Source: Rhodothermia bacterium
Lineage (GTDB): Bacteria; Bacteroidota; Rhodothermia; Rhodothermales; UBA2364
Assembly (NCBI GenBank): GCA_017303715.1
Contig: JAFLBZ010000001.1
Coordinates: 1-64,000, forward strand
Direction of reading: 5' to 3'
DNA: 64,000 nt
Shown: positions 9,547-18,955 of the stretch, in pieces
How the letters are laid out: every line of letters starts with the position of its first letter
How positions within the stretch are numbered: the first letter of the stretch is position 1
The notes under the pieces: generated by a model
What the model was told of the DNA's origin: nothing
The model's input: only the letters and a program-made list of their open reading frames with translations
Database searches by the model: none
Translations under genes and position numbers: made by a program

Positions 9547-10403
9547 TGCCAAAAATCGCCGGATACGAACTCTACACCATTGAAAGTGGCCGCTTTGGCC
9601 TCGATGGTGGCGCCATGTTTGGCATTATCCCTAAACCCATGTGGGAAAAAATCATTCCTTCGGACGAGCGTAACCGGATTCCCATGAATATGCGCTGCCT
9701 TTTGCTCATTGGGAATAACCGCGTCATTTTGGTGGACGATGGCTTGGGGGATAAATACGATGCCAAATTTGCCCATATTTATGCCGTTAATTCGGAAATG
9801 TTTAACCTACGCCGCTCCCTTACCCAACACGGCATTACGCCCGAAGATGTAACGGATGTCGTACTTTCGCACCTTCATTTTGATCATGCTGGCGGAAGCA
9901 CTACCAGGAAAGGCGAACACTTGGTTCCCACCTTTCCGAATGCGACGTATCATGTGCAAAAATCACATTGGGAGTGGGCTACAAACAAACCCAATATCCG
10001 CGAAAGAAATTCATTTCTGCGGGAAAACTTAGTACCCTTGGCGGATTCAGGGCAATTACGCTTTCAAGATGGCTCCGGTGCGTTGTTTGAAGGGATTGAA
10101 ACGAGAGTCGTTCACGGCCATACGCCCGGCCAACAAATGCTAAAGGTCTCGGATCAGAACCAAACGCTTGTCTTTACAGCGGATTTACTCCCCACCCTCG
10201 CACACGTACCTTCTATTTGGGTAATGGGCTACGATTTAGAACCCTTGATAACGATCTCCGAAAAAGAGGCTTTCTTACGAGAAGCTGCGGATAAAAACTG
10301 GAAAGTGATGTACGATCACGACCCTTACCACGAAATTTCCGACATTCATTGGACGGACAAAGGACCAATTGGGGTTAATCCAAGACCCTTGATCGAGCTT
10401 TGA
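9546..10403 (+). CDS. MBL-fold metallo-hydrolase
   Basis: A 285-residue cytosolic protein with the metallo-beta-lactamase-fold metal motif HLHFDH at residues 109-114, a further His in VVHGHTPGQQ (190-192) and Asp in TADLLP at 213, all expected zinc/iron ligands. The spacing and N-terminal AGGST context are like quorum-quenching lactonase or glyoxalase-II-like members, but the substrate cannot be told from sequence. It is translationally coupled to the LON-domain gene by a 1-nt overlap. No obvious terminator follows. Confidence 0.85.
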   Translation: MPKIAGYELYTIESGRFGLDGGAMFGIIPKPMWEKIIPSDERNRIPMNMRCLLLIGNNRVILVDDGLGDKYDAKFAHIYAVNSEMFNLRRSLTQHGITPEDVTDVVLSHLHFDHAGGSTTRKGEHLVPTFPNATYHVQKSHWEWATNKPNIRERNSFLRENLVPLADSGQLRFQDGSGALFEGIETRVVHGHTPGQQMLKVSDQNQTLVFTADLLPTLAHVPSIWVMGYDLEPLITISEKEAFLREAADKNWKVMYDHDPYHEISDIHWTDKGPIGVNPRPLIEL

Positions 10404-10744
10404 ACAAGATCCAACAGATTTTAAAGACCCGTAGCCGATCGCAAGACAAAGACACCCTGTTTCTGCACAATTTTTTCATCAATATATCGTTTTTGCCCGA
10501 GTTTTTTCGGGTCAAAATTCGCTTATCTAAACCAATTAAGGTATTGATTTCATTAAGCTTATCGTAATTCACCAACGTTCGGGAACTAAAAGCCCAACAT
10601 CTATATTTAATAAATCACTTTAACCAACCTTACGTTTGCAACATAATTCATATTGCCAATCTGCTACCATTTTTTTATCGAACCATTTCCACCTAACCTT
10701 AAGATGACGGGTTCGTTTTTAGCGCAAACGTAAACGTAAATTCC
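10404..10744. other. Intergenic region before porU
   Basis: About 340 bases with no supported gene. It contains an inverted repeat CCCGA/TCGGG (10496-10511) without a downstream T-run, and CGAACC (10679-10684) pairing with GGTTCG (10710-10715) followed by TTTTT, a long-loop hairpin of uncertain meaning about 25 nt before the porU start. The porU promoter presumably lies here, but I cannot point to a convincing TTTG/TAnnTTTG pair. Confidence 0.5.
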
Positions 10745-13700
10745 ATGTTAAGACGTATTTTCACTTTTGTCGGATTGCATTTTCTTGCGGCGTTCGTCTG
10801 TTTTTCTTATGCCCAGCAGGTTCGCTTAGAACGCCTTACCCAAAATGAGACGCAAGCGGTTTTTCGGATTCAAGCCGAATGGACAACGGTTCAAAAGCCA
10901 GATGATTTACGTTCCCAAACGGCCCATTCTTTCTTGGCTTCTCTAACAGAGGGCTGGCCTACCATTTCGGAACCAATTGTAATGCCCCGTCTTGCTCTTG
11001 CTACAGTAGAGGCAGCAGGCGATCAATATGAAACCTTTTCAGTCAAGCATATCACCGATAAAAGTTTATTCCAAAGCTATACGGGCGATTTGGCGGCACT
11101 TACACAAATCGGGATGGAACGCAAAAAAGCGACGGCAACCCTCTTTGCTAAACTTGTTTCTTATGATCCGGCTACGGAAACGCTTCGGCGTTACACAACC
11201 TATACCATCACGGTGCGCTTTGGGACAGGGACGGTTTTATCGAAAACGGAAGCTTGTACCAACCCGCATTTGGCCACCACACAAAGCATTTTATCCACTG
11301 GACGTTGGTTCCGATTTCCCATCACAGAGGACGGTCTTTATAAGATTGACGCTGCATATTTACAAACGTTAGGCGTTTCGGGTACGATAGATTGGACGAA
11401 AATTCAGGTGTATGGCAATGGGGGAAAAATGTTGCCGGCCAAAAACTGCGACCCACGCCCCGGCGACCTCCAGTCAGTCTCCATTTCGGTGGTTACAGAT
11501 GGTGTTATTTTTTATGCAAATGGTCCAAGTGGTTGGAATTATAATGCCGAACAAAACCAGTGGGAACATTATATTCATGATTTCAGCAATGAGAACGTAT
11601 ATTTTGTTCGCGTAGATGAATCCACTCAAAACACCGTAAAAACCACTGCCGCACCTTTGCAAACCAACCCCGTAACCCTTTTAGAAACCACAGGAAGATG
11701 GTTCAAAGAAGAAGACAAAATAAACATCGGTGGAGATTCAGGCACAGGGTTAGATTGGTTGGGACAAGAAGTCGCGGGCGGAGGGAGTCTAACCGTGGTA
11801 GATCAGGTTTTTGAAGGTTTAACCAGTGGAACCGTGCGATACCGTTCTCGCTTGGCAGCAAGAGCCAATCCCGGCGCACAAATTGCGGTCGTTTCTGGTG
11901 CAACGACAATTCATCAGCTTGTTAGCCGAATCGTTGATTTAAACCAAAGTCTGGGCGTTAAGGCATCAGGGGAGTTGTTCTCCTTTTCCAATCCCGCCAC
12001 TACATCAAGCAAGCAAACCATTCAGTACCGCATCGCCAAGACGGACAACGAGCCTCGGTTTTGGATGGACTGGATCGAAGCGATTTATCCACAAAGCCTA
12101 ACAGCAACCAACAATTATTTGCGATTCGCTACGCCAGAGGCCGAGAAAGGAGAAATGCTTTTGTCGTTACGCGGCTTTAGCGGAACCCCATCGGTTTGGG
12201 ACATCACCGAAAGCAATGCGATCAAACAACTTGCTGTAGAAACTGCCGGAGGGGCTTTTCAGGTAAGGCTAAACGTTTCTGGCCGCCCCCGCGAATTGGT
12301 GGCTTTTGTACCATCTGGGTTTACCTTCAAAAAACCCAATATAGGAACCGCTGTGTCCAACCAAAATTTACACGGCATAACGGCTATTCCTCAATTTGTG
12401 ATTGTTACCCCAACGGATTTTAAGGCGCAAGCCGAGAACTTAGCACAATACCGCCGTAGCCAAGGCATAACAACCGAAGTTATTGAATTAAACCACATCT
12501 TGAACGAGTTTTCCGGTGGGGTAATGGATATGCGGGCCATGCGTGACTATTTCAAGTTTTTGTATGACAAAGATAAAAATGACATCTTTAAATATGTCTT
12601 GCTTTTGGGAGATGGACACTACGACTACAGAAATATAAATGGAACCTACAATACGCTAAAAAACTGGCTCCCTGTATATCAAACCGAAGAATCTTTTGAC
12701 GAAATCACCTCTTTCACCTCCGATGATTATTTCGGGTTGTTGGACGACAACGAGGGGGTTTGGGAATGGCTGTTTGATGCCAGTTCCTCTTTTGAGCGAA
12801 TGGATATTGGGATCGGACGGTTTGTTGTTCAAAGCGCTAACCAAGCCGCTGCCGTAATTAATAAGATCAAGCACTATGAGCATCCAAAAAACTTCGGAGC
12901 ATGGCGGTCAAGATTTACCTTCATTGCCGATGATGAGATTGCTGGCTCCCGACAACCAGAGTCGGATTTACATACCCAAAATGCAGATATGATTGCTCGA
13001 ATGATCGAACAAATGGAGCCAGACATTAACTTGAATAAAATCTATGCCATCTCGTATAATCCCGTTGCAACCGCAAACGGACGACGTGTTCCAGAAGCAA
13101 GAGACGATATCTACCGTGCATTTAATGATGGGACTTTGATTTGGAACTATAGCGGACATGGTGGCTACGAGGCTTTGGCAGACGAAAAATTGGTGCTTTT
13201 GGAAGAATTAAACGAGTTAACCAATTTTGATACCTTACCTATTATTGTTACGGCTACCTGTTCATTCGGACATTGGGATTATGCAGATAAACAAAGTGGT
13301 GCTGAAGTTGCTTTTTTGAATGCTGATGGTGGAGCAGTGGCTGTTTTTACAACCGTAAGACCTGTTTATACCACAAGTTCCTTAGACGCTCTAAATCCGG
13401 GTCTCAACCGGCAATTAACCATCCAGATGGTAACCAGAGAGCCTAACGGGCTTCCCCAAAGACTCGGTGACGTTTTGAGAATCACCAAAAACACCACTGC
13501 AGGATCCCAAGACAACAACCGGAAGTTTAACCTATTTGGAGATCCTACCATGCGGGTCGGCTTGCCCAGTTTGGAAACAACCATTACAAGTATTAACGGA
13601 CAAGCACCTACCGAGAATATCCAAATTAAAGCCTTGGACAAAGTTGAAATGAAGGGCGAAATCATTCAACATAACGGACAACGGGATGCTACTTTCACTG

Positions 13701-14680
13701 GAAAAGTGGATGTAATGGTATATGATACCCCAAGGCAAGTTTCGTTGCGGGATTCACAGTATTTACCGGACGGACAATACAAAGTTTATAGAGACCTTAT
13801 TTTTAGGGGTCGGGCAAGTGTGCGAAGCGGGCAATTTTCGCTCACTTTTATTACACCAAAAGACATCTCCTATAGCAATGCCAACGGTCGTATTTCGCTA
13901 TATGCGGCGGGTACACAGCGTGACGCAATTGGCCACTCCTTAAAGATCGTGATCGGAGGAACCTCAACCAATCCCGTCAAGGATTTAACAGGTCCGAAGA
14001 TTCAGGTCTTTTTGAACGATACTACATTTGTTTCTGGTGGAATTACCCATAAAAAGCCGCGCCTGATCGCTAAACTTTTTGACGAAAACGGCCTCAATAC
14101 CGTTGGAACAGGCATTGGGCATGAATTGCTCTTAATCCTTGATGGAGACGAACAAAATGCACGGAACCTCGGCGAGTTTTTTGTAGGGGACGAAAACTCC
14201 TTTCAACGAGGAACAGTATCCTTCGAGTTGCCCGAATTAACCCCCGGCTCCCACTCCTTAACGCTCAAGGCTTGGGATGTTTCCAACAATTCGGCGATTG
14301 CAGCATTGGATTTTACAGTGGCCGACGAACAAAACTTGACCATTCGTAACTTGGCAAATTATCCCAATCCAACCCTTGGTCCAACGCGGTTTATCTTAGA
14401 ACACAACCAACTTTCGGGGCAAATGGCAGAGGCTGAAATAAAAATCTTCACCCTTAGTGGGCGTTTAATCCGACACATTGGCACCGATGAACTTCTACCG
14501 AATGGGATTTTATCCGGAAGTACCCTCCAATACAACTGGGACGGGCGAGATGAGGACGGCGATTTACCCGCTACGGGCGTTTACCTCTACAAAGCAAAAC
14601 TAAAAATCACCGACGAGTCCGCCGAAAACCCAAATAAACAACAGGCTGAACTGATTGAAAAATTGGTCATCATCCGCTAA
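10745..14680 (+). CDS. porU: Type IX secretion system sortase PorU (C25 gingipain-like)
   Basis: The 1311-residue protein starts with a signal peptide (cleavage after SYA-23, before QQ). The C25 cysteine protease domain carries the catalytic His in SGHGG (His805) and the catalytic Cys in TATCSFG (Cys839), the spacing of gingipain-type peptidases. A C-terminal FlgD-like Ig/sorting-type domain (YPNPTLGPTRF ... NWDGRDEDG ... TGVYLYKAKL) occupies about residues 1215-1311. PorU sits on the outer membrane, cleaves the C-terminal signals of T9SS cargo and attaches the cargo to anionic LPS. Length and domain order match the family. porV follows 93 nt downstream, the classic gene pair. Confidence 0.95.
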   Translation: MLRRIFTFVGLHFLAAFVCFSYAQQVRLERLTQNETQAVFRIQAEWTTVQKPDDLRSQTAHSFLASLTEGWPTISEPIVMPRLALATVEAAGDQYETFSVKHITDKSLFQSYTGDLAALTQIGMERKKATATLFAKLVSYDPATETLRRYTTYTITVRFGTGTVLSKTEACTNPHLATTQSILSTGRWFRFPITEDGLYKIDAAYLQTLGVSGTIDWTKIQVYGNGGKMLPAKNCDPRPGDLQSVSISVVTDGVIFYANGPSGWNYNAEQNQWEHYIHDFSNENVYFVRVDESTQNTVKTTAAPLQTNPVTLLETTGRWFKEEDKINIGGDSGTGLDWLGQEVAGGGSLTVVDQVFEGLTSGTVRYRSRLAARANPGAQIAVVSGATTIHQLVSRIVDLNQSLGVKASGELFSFSNPATTSSKQTIQYRIAKTDNEPRFWMDWIEAIYPQSLTATNNYLRFATPEAEKGEMLLSLRGFSGTPSVWDITESNAIKQLAVETAGGAFQVRLNVSGRPRELVAFVPSGFTFKKPNIGTAVSNQNLHGITAIPQFVIVTPTDFKAQAENLAQYRRSQGITTEVIELNHILNEFSGGVMDMRAMRDYFKFLYDKDKNDIFKYVLLLGDGHYDYRNINGTYNTLKNWLPVYQTEESFDEITSFTSDDYFGLLDDNEGVWEWLFDASSSFERMDIGIGRFVVQSANQAAAVINKIKHYEHPKNFGAWRSRFTFIADDEIAGSRQPESDLHTQNADMIARMIEQMEPDINLNKIYAISYNPVATANGRRVPEARDDIYRAFNDGTLIWNYSGHGGYEALADEKLVLLEELNELTNFDTLPIIVTATCSFGHWDYADKQSGAEVAFLNADGGAVAVFTTVRPVYTTSSLDALNPGLNRQLTIQMVTREPNGLPQRLGDVLRITKNTTAGSQDNNRKFNLFGDPTMRVGLPSLETTITSINGQAPTENIQIKALDKVEMKGEIIQHNGQRDATFTGKVDVMVYDTPRQVSLRDSQYLPDGQYKVYRDLIFRGRASVRSGQFSLTFITPKDISYSNANGRISLYAAGTQRDAIGHSLKIVIGGTSTNPVKDLTGPKIQVFLNDTTFVSGGITHKKPRLIAKLFDENGLNTVGTGIGHELLLILDGDEQNARNLGEFFVGDENSFQRGTVSFELPELTPGSHSLTLKAWDVSNNSAIAALDFTVADEQNLTIRNLANYPNPTLGPTRFILEHNQLSGQMAEAEIKIFTLSGRLIRHIGTDELLPNGILSGSTLQYNWDGRDEDGDLPATGVYLYKAKLKITDESAENPNKQQAELIEKLVIIR

Positions 14681-14724
14681 ATTCGCGTTCTCCTTTAAAA
14701 ACACGAACTTTAAACCTTACCACC

Positions 14725-14753
14725 AGAACAGAAAAATTGGTATCTTCTGTTCT
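14725..14753 (+). promoter_or_regulatory. Perfect 9-bp inverted repeat between porU and porV
   Basis: AGAACAGAA (14725-14733) and TTCTGTTCT (14745-14753) flank an 11-nt loop, 20 nt before the porV start. No T-run follows, so it is more likely an mRNA-stability or attenuation structure, or an operator, than a terminator. Confidence 0.45.
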
Positions 14754-14773
14754 ATAACTTATGTACCTAAAAC

Positions 14774-15910
14774 ATGAAAGCTTTTATGATTCGTAAAACC
14801 CTGCTTGCCCTCTTTGTTTTGTTTTGCACATCGAGCCTGTATGCACAAAACAATGCTGCGGTTGTCTTTCTCCAAATAGAACCAGATGCTCGTTTTTCAG
14901 GTATGGGAAATGCTGGAAGCGCTGTAGCCGACAATTCCAGTGCCATTTTTTGGAACCCAGCCGGGTTGGCTTCTCAAAAAAACACTGAACTCTCGTTGAC
15001 CCACTCGAATTGGCTCCCCAAGTTGAGTACCGATTTGTTCTATGAATACCTTACCGGAAAATACCATGTGGATGGACTGGGGACTTTTGGGGCGCATGTC
15101 ACCTTTCTAAATCTTGGGGAGAGTGAGCGCCGCGATGAATCTAACAACCTTATAGATACATTCCGCTCCTATGATGCTGCTGCGGGGGTTTCCTTCGGTT
15201 TTCCAATCAATGAACGCCTTTCGATTGGCACTGGTGCCCGCTTCATCTACTCAAACCTTGACAGTGGTGGCGGTAGTGTTGGAACGCAGAAATCACGAGC
15301 GGGCATCTCGGCAGGTGTGGATTTAGGTGTGTTGTACAAAGCCCGTCCGATTAATCTGGGAGGTATCAAGACCTCACTCTCAACGGGATTTAACGTGTCG
15401 AATATGGGGCCAAAAATCCAATATGCCGACCAAGGCCAGAGTGACCCCATTCCGACGAGCCTGCGCTTAGGCGTAGCCAGCCGATTTGATATTGACAGTT
15501 ATAATTCGATCACCCTTGTTGGCGACGCTACGAAACTGCTCGTCCATTCCGAAAAAAATCCTGAAACGGGCAACTTTGAAGCTGATCCGTTTTACAAGGC
15601 CATTTTCTCCGCGTGGAAGCCGCTCACCGTCAATATTGCTCCTCAAGGTCAGCCAGAAGTGCTCAAAAACCTCAGCATTGCCAATCAGATGACTTGGGCA
15701 GCCGGAATGGAGTATTGGTATCGGAAGTTTTTTGCCATCCGTGCAGGTTATTTCTACGAGCACCCAGACAACGGTAATCGGAATTTCCTTACCCTTGGCG
15801 CGGGTATCCGACAGAGCATCATTGGTGTGGATTTCTCCTATGTAATTTCGTTGCAAGAGAACGGTGCAAATGCCGACACCCCACGTTTCTCCATCATTCT
15901 AAATCTTTAA
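14774..15910 (+). CDS. porV: Type IX secretion outer membrane protein PorV
   Basis: This 378-residue protein has a signal peptide (cleavage near YAQ/N) followed by the PorV/UPF0164 N-terminal pattern: FLQIEPDARFSGMGNAG, AVADNSS and FWNPAGLA. The remainder is a FadL-type beta-barrel with alternating amphipathic strands and a terminal aromatic-hydrophobic strand (FSIILNL). PorV (LptO) shuttles cargo from the Sov/SprA translocon to PorU at the outer membrane. The start ATG 14774 has a second in-frame ATG at 14786. It lies 93 nt after porU and is followed by two hairpins, so it may end the porUV transcript or be partly read through. Confidence 0.93.
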   Translation: MKAFMIRKTLLALFVLFCTSSLYAQNNAAVVFLQIEPDARFSGMGNAGSAVADNSSAIFWNPAGLASQKNTELSLTHSNWLPKLSTDLFYEYLTGKYHVDGLGTFGAHVTFLNLGESERRDESNNLIDTFRSYDAAAGVSFGFPINERLSIGTGARFIYSNLDSGGGSVGTQKSRAGISAGVDLGVLYKARPINLGGIKTSLSTGFNVSNMGPKIQYADQGQSDPIPTSLRLGVASRFDIDSYNSITLVGDATKLLVHSEKNPETGNFEADPFYKAIFSAWKPLTVNIAPQGQPEVLKNLSIANQMTWAAGMEYWYRKFFAIRAGYFYEHPDNGNRNFLTLGAGIRQSIIGVDFSYVISLQENGANADTPRFSIILNL

Positions 15911-15938
15911 ATCCATCTTCTGCCCTCGTGGCGGAATT

Positions 15939-15960
15939 AAGCACCTTGGTTGTGCTTTTT
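15939..15960 (+). terminator. Rho-independent terminator after porV
   Basis: AAGCAC (15939-15944), 7-nt loop and GTGCTT (15952-15957) lead into a T-run (15956-15960), 29 nt after the porV stop. Confidence 0.65.
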
Positions 15961-15981
15961 GGATGAACCATACAAGAATTG

Positions 15982-16009
15982 GGGAACGTGCGGTTGTACG
16001 TTCCCTTTG
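15982..16009 (+). terminator. Second, stronger hairpin downstream of porV
   Basis: A perfect 8-bp stem, GGGAACGT (15982-15989) and ACGTTCCC (15998-16005), with an 8-nt loop and TTTG after it. It ends about 20 nt before the next start codon, so it could terminate or attenuate transcription into the M6-like gene. It also argues against translation starting at TTG 15979. Confidence 0.5.
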
Positions 16010-16026
16010 TTTCGTTAAAAGGTTTT

Positions 16027-18618
16027 ATGCACTTTTTTAAGCAATTGGTCACCGCCTTATGTTCCATCATCTTTCTTTCGGGGATGTATCAAGACACTTG
16101 GGCGCAAAACATTCAAAATCCGGCTCATCCGCAGTACGACATCATTGCGCTGCGGGTCGCTTTCCAGCCGGATACAACTCGGTTTACAACCGGAGATGGT
16201 ACATTTTCGGACAATCTTTGGAAGGGTTTAACGCCCAAAATTGACCCTTTGCCCCATAATGACCAATATTTTGAAGCGCATCTACAATTCCTAAAAAACT
16301 ACATTCACCGGGTTTCGGACGGAAAAACCACCATCCGCACCCACCTATTGCCCGAAGTAGTACAGGTTTCCAAGCAAATGGGAGACTATGCCCCAACGGG
16401 TCGCTTAGCCGATAGCAATGCTGAGCGTGCTAAGTTGGCGGCATTGGTAAAAGAGGCGTGGCAACTGGCTCATGAAAAAAGTGGTTTTAGCACTACCGGT
16501 CTTGATCCGGCACGAACCATGTTTGTCCTCTTTCATGCGGGTGCAGGCAGAGACATCGAATTGGTGGGAACCACCTTGTTAAAGACGCCCCAAGATTTGC
16601 CTTCCTTGTTTTTTAATGAGGCTTCTCTCAAGCAGTTACGAATCGAAGAAGTCTATTTTAAGGGCTTTAAGGTTAACCATACCGCCGTTCTGCCCGAAAC
16701 CGAAACAAGACTTGGCTATGACAGCTTCGCCAACAAACCCTTTTTAGTTGAGTTATCTATAAATGGCTTACTTGCGGCCTCATTTTTAAATTTCTTGGGT
16801 GTCCCCGATTTGTTCGACACCCTCAATGGCAAAACGGCTGTTGGGTCGTTTTGCGTAATGGATGGAGAAGGCATTTTTGCTTATAATGGCCTCTTTCCGC
16901 CTGAACCTTCTGCGTGGGTAAAGTATTATTTAGGTTGGACTATCCCCAAAACCATTAACGCTGCGTATGGAACACCGCAAACGGTGGAACTCCTCCATGC
17001 CAGTGATGCGTCCTCGTCCGAAATCTTAAAAATACCCTTGTCCAATACAGAATATTTCTTGGTTGAAAATCGGCAACGAGACCCTGAACGCAATGGGATA
17101 ACCGTTCATCTCCAAAAACCCAATGGTCAGATCGAAACCCAAACATTTACCAACCAAGACAAAACTTTTTCCAGAACAGATCAATCCGGTTTTTCGGGAG
17201 GAACAGTGATCGGTGTGGACAATTACGACTGGGCATTACCGGGAGGGGTGGACAGGGCGGGAAACAACCGGATGGGCGGGATACTCATTTGGCATATTGA
17301 TGAAGCTGTTTTGGCTGATAGAATGGCAGACAACCGCGTAAATACTGATGAAAACAGACGTGGTATAGACTTGGAAGAAGCCGATGGCGCACAAGACATC
17401 GGTGTAGCCTCATTTCCTTGCAATGATGCCGGAGACAACAACATTTTACGCGGTAGTTATGATGATTTTTGGTATGCAAACAATCCGGTAAATTGCGTTA
17501 TTGATGGAACTGCTAAGCCCATAGGCCAATACTTGAACGAACTTGGCCCAACCACCCGCCCAAATTCGGAAACCAATACAGGGGCTAAAACTGGAATCCA
17601 CCTTTCCGGATTCTCCGAGTCGGCCAATGTTATGCGCTTCGTGGTTTCGCGGAGCAAATCACCAACATACCTCCAACAAGGCTTTTACCAAGTCCCAACT
17701 TCATTTAAAACCACTAACGAGGCTTCTTATCCTGTAAAAGCCAACGTGGGGAACACAACTTGGACGCTTACCCCCGATCTTAAGAACCAAACATATAACT
17801 GGCATTTGAATGAAACTGCCGGATCAATTTTTGACCCCAAAACCTATCTCCCGGAGGCCACTTCGATCAATGGTTTTCCGATTTTAGCCCAACTTGGAGC
17901 AGGCCAACCCCTTGTCGCCATTACAACCGTTGGAAACAAGCTCATCGCTTTTAATACCCATGGCGCAATGGTAGCCGGTTTCCCCATTAATATGCCGACC
18001 TCCTCCCCCTTCCAACCTCTTTTGATCCATTTTAAAGACCAAAAGCTTGGCACAGTAGTCGTTGCGGGACGTGATGGCAATCTATATGGGTATGACCTCG
18101 ACCAAAAAGGCAAACTCCATGAGGATTTCCCCTTAGCAGCAGGCGGGACCTTTAGTCACCATCCAAAGGCCAATATGCTTGGAATCTCTACAAAAACAAC
18201 CTCTGATAATGGGCAATATTGGCAGTGGGAAAATGGGCGAATCGCCTCGGTTTGGTGGGGAGAATTGTTCTACGACACACAAAACAGCAATACCGTTTTC
18301 ATAAATAGCCCCACACCACCAACCTCGGAAAGCCTTCTGGTGGATGCAGAAACATACAATTGGCCGAATCCCGTTCGTGCAGGTAACACCCATCTGCGGT
18401 TGGCGTGTACCGAAAAATGTGATGCAGAAATCTTGATTACAGACTTGGTAGGGCTGAAAATTTCCACAATGACCCTTAACAACATAAAGGCTCATGTGCC
18501 TTATGAAGCCCAATGGACAGCGGATGTTCCAAATGGCATTTATTTGGCGCGGGTGAAGGTAACGACTGGGCAAAAAACTGCTTATAAAATTGTTCGGATG
18601 GCGGTTATTAAGGTCTAA
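16027..18618 (+). CDS. Secreted M6-like protein with degenerate zinc site and T9SS sorting domain
   Basis: I chose ATG 16027 (863 residues) because it begins a good signal peptide (MHFFKQLVTALCSIIFLSG ... WAQ); the frame extends to TTG 15979 but that would cross a hairpin. The N-terminal half resembles M6 (immune-inhibitor-A-like) metalloproteases: FQPDTTRFTTGDGTF, then YFEAHLQFLKNYIHRVS, and the post-active-site motif LGVPDLFDT. Where M6 enzymes have HExxHxLGxPDL, this protein reads ASFLNFLGVPDL (residues 251-262), so both His and the Glu are absent. The last ~85 residues are a T9SS type A sorting tail (YNWPNPVRAG ... NGIYLARVKV). It is likely T9SS cargo, and probably not an active M6 peptidase. 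It sits directly behind porUV. Confidence 0.8.
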   Translation: MHFFKQLVTALCSIIFLSGMYQDTWAQNIQNPAHPQYDIIALRVAFQPDTTRFTTGDGTFSDNLWKGLTPKIDPLPHNDQYFEAHLQFLKNYIHRVSDGKTTIRTHLLPEVVQVSKQMGDYAPTGRLADSNAERAKLAALVKEAWQLAHEKSGFSTTGLDPARTMFVLFHAGAGRDIELVGTTLLKTPQDLPSLFFNEASLKQLRIEEVYFKGFKVNHTAVLPETETRLGYDSFANKPFLVELSINGLLAASFLNFLGVPDLFDTLNGKTAVGSFCVMDGEGIFAYNGLFPPEPSAWVKYYLGWTIPKTINAAYGTPQTVELLHASDASSSEILKIPLSNTEYFLVENRQRDPERNGITVHLQKPNGQIETQTFTNQDKTFSRTDQSGFSGGTVIGVDNYDWALPGGVDRAGNNRMGGILIWHIDEAVLADRMADNRVNTDENRRGIDLEEADGAQDIGVASFPCNDAGDNNILRGSYDDFWYANNPVNCVIDGTAKPIGQYLNELGPTTRPNSETNTGAKTGIHLSGFSESANVMRFVVSRSKSPTYLQQGFYQVPTSFKTTNEASYPVKANVGNTTWTLTPDLKNQTYNWHLNETAGSIFDPKTYLPEATSINGFPILAQLGAGQPLVAITTVGNKLIAFNTHGAMVAGFPINMPTSSPFQPLLIHFKDQKLGTVVVAGRDGNLYGYDLDQKGKLHEDFPLAAGGTFSHHPKANMLGISTKTTSDNGQYWQWENGRIASVWWGELFYDTQNSNTVFINSPTPPTSESLLVDAETYNWPNPVRAGNTHLRLACTEKCDAEILITDLVGLKISTMTLNNIKAHVPYEAQWTADVPNGIYLARVKVTTGQKTAYKIVRMAVIKV

Positions 18619-18955
18619 TACCAATTAGGAATACGCTATGTTTATGGGCAAATATTTCGAAGCTCTTAGGGTGTTGGACAATCAAACTTAAGTACCCGAA
18701 AATATTTAAAACCTTGCTTAAATAAGACATACTGTTAAGCCCTAAATCGTATATAATAGCTTTTCGACCAAAGCTCCAAAAACTTTTAAAGCCACTTAAA
18801 AGGGGTACACGATCTGGCTGTGTTTGATTTTATGACAGGTCATCCTGTTTTGCAACACTCGAAATCGTTTTCTACTTCAAAACCAACTATAAAATCCTGA
18901 TTCATCGCATAAACGCTACTTCTTGTCAATCTTCTCCAACAAACCTTCGAGTGCG
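18619..18955. other. Intergenic region between the M6-like gene and the plug-protein gene
   Basis: About 340 bases without a supported gene. I see no tRNA, repeat or convincing terminator; the promoter of the downstream lipoprotein gene is presumably here. Confidence 0.5.

Noticed and set aside
10496-10511. CCCGA/TCGGG inverted repeat as a terminator
   Set aside because: No T-run on the plus strand, and on the minus strand there is no gene to terminate here.
15979-16026. TTG start for the M6-like gene
   Set aside because: It would place translation through a strong hairpin and add 16 residues before a clean signal peptide; ATG 16027 is better.
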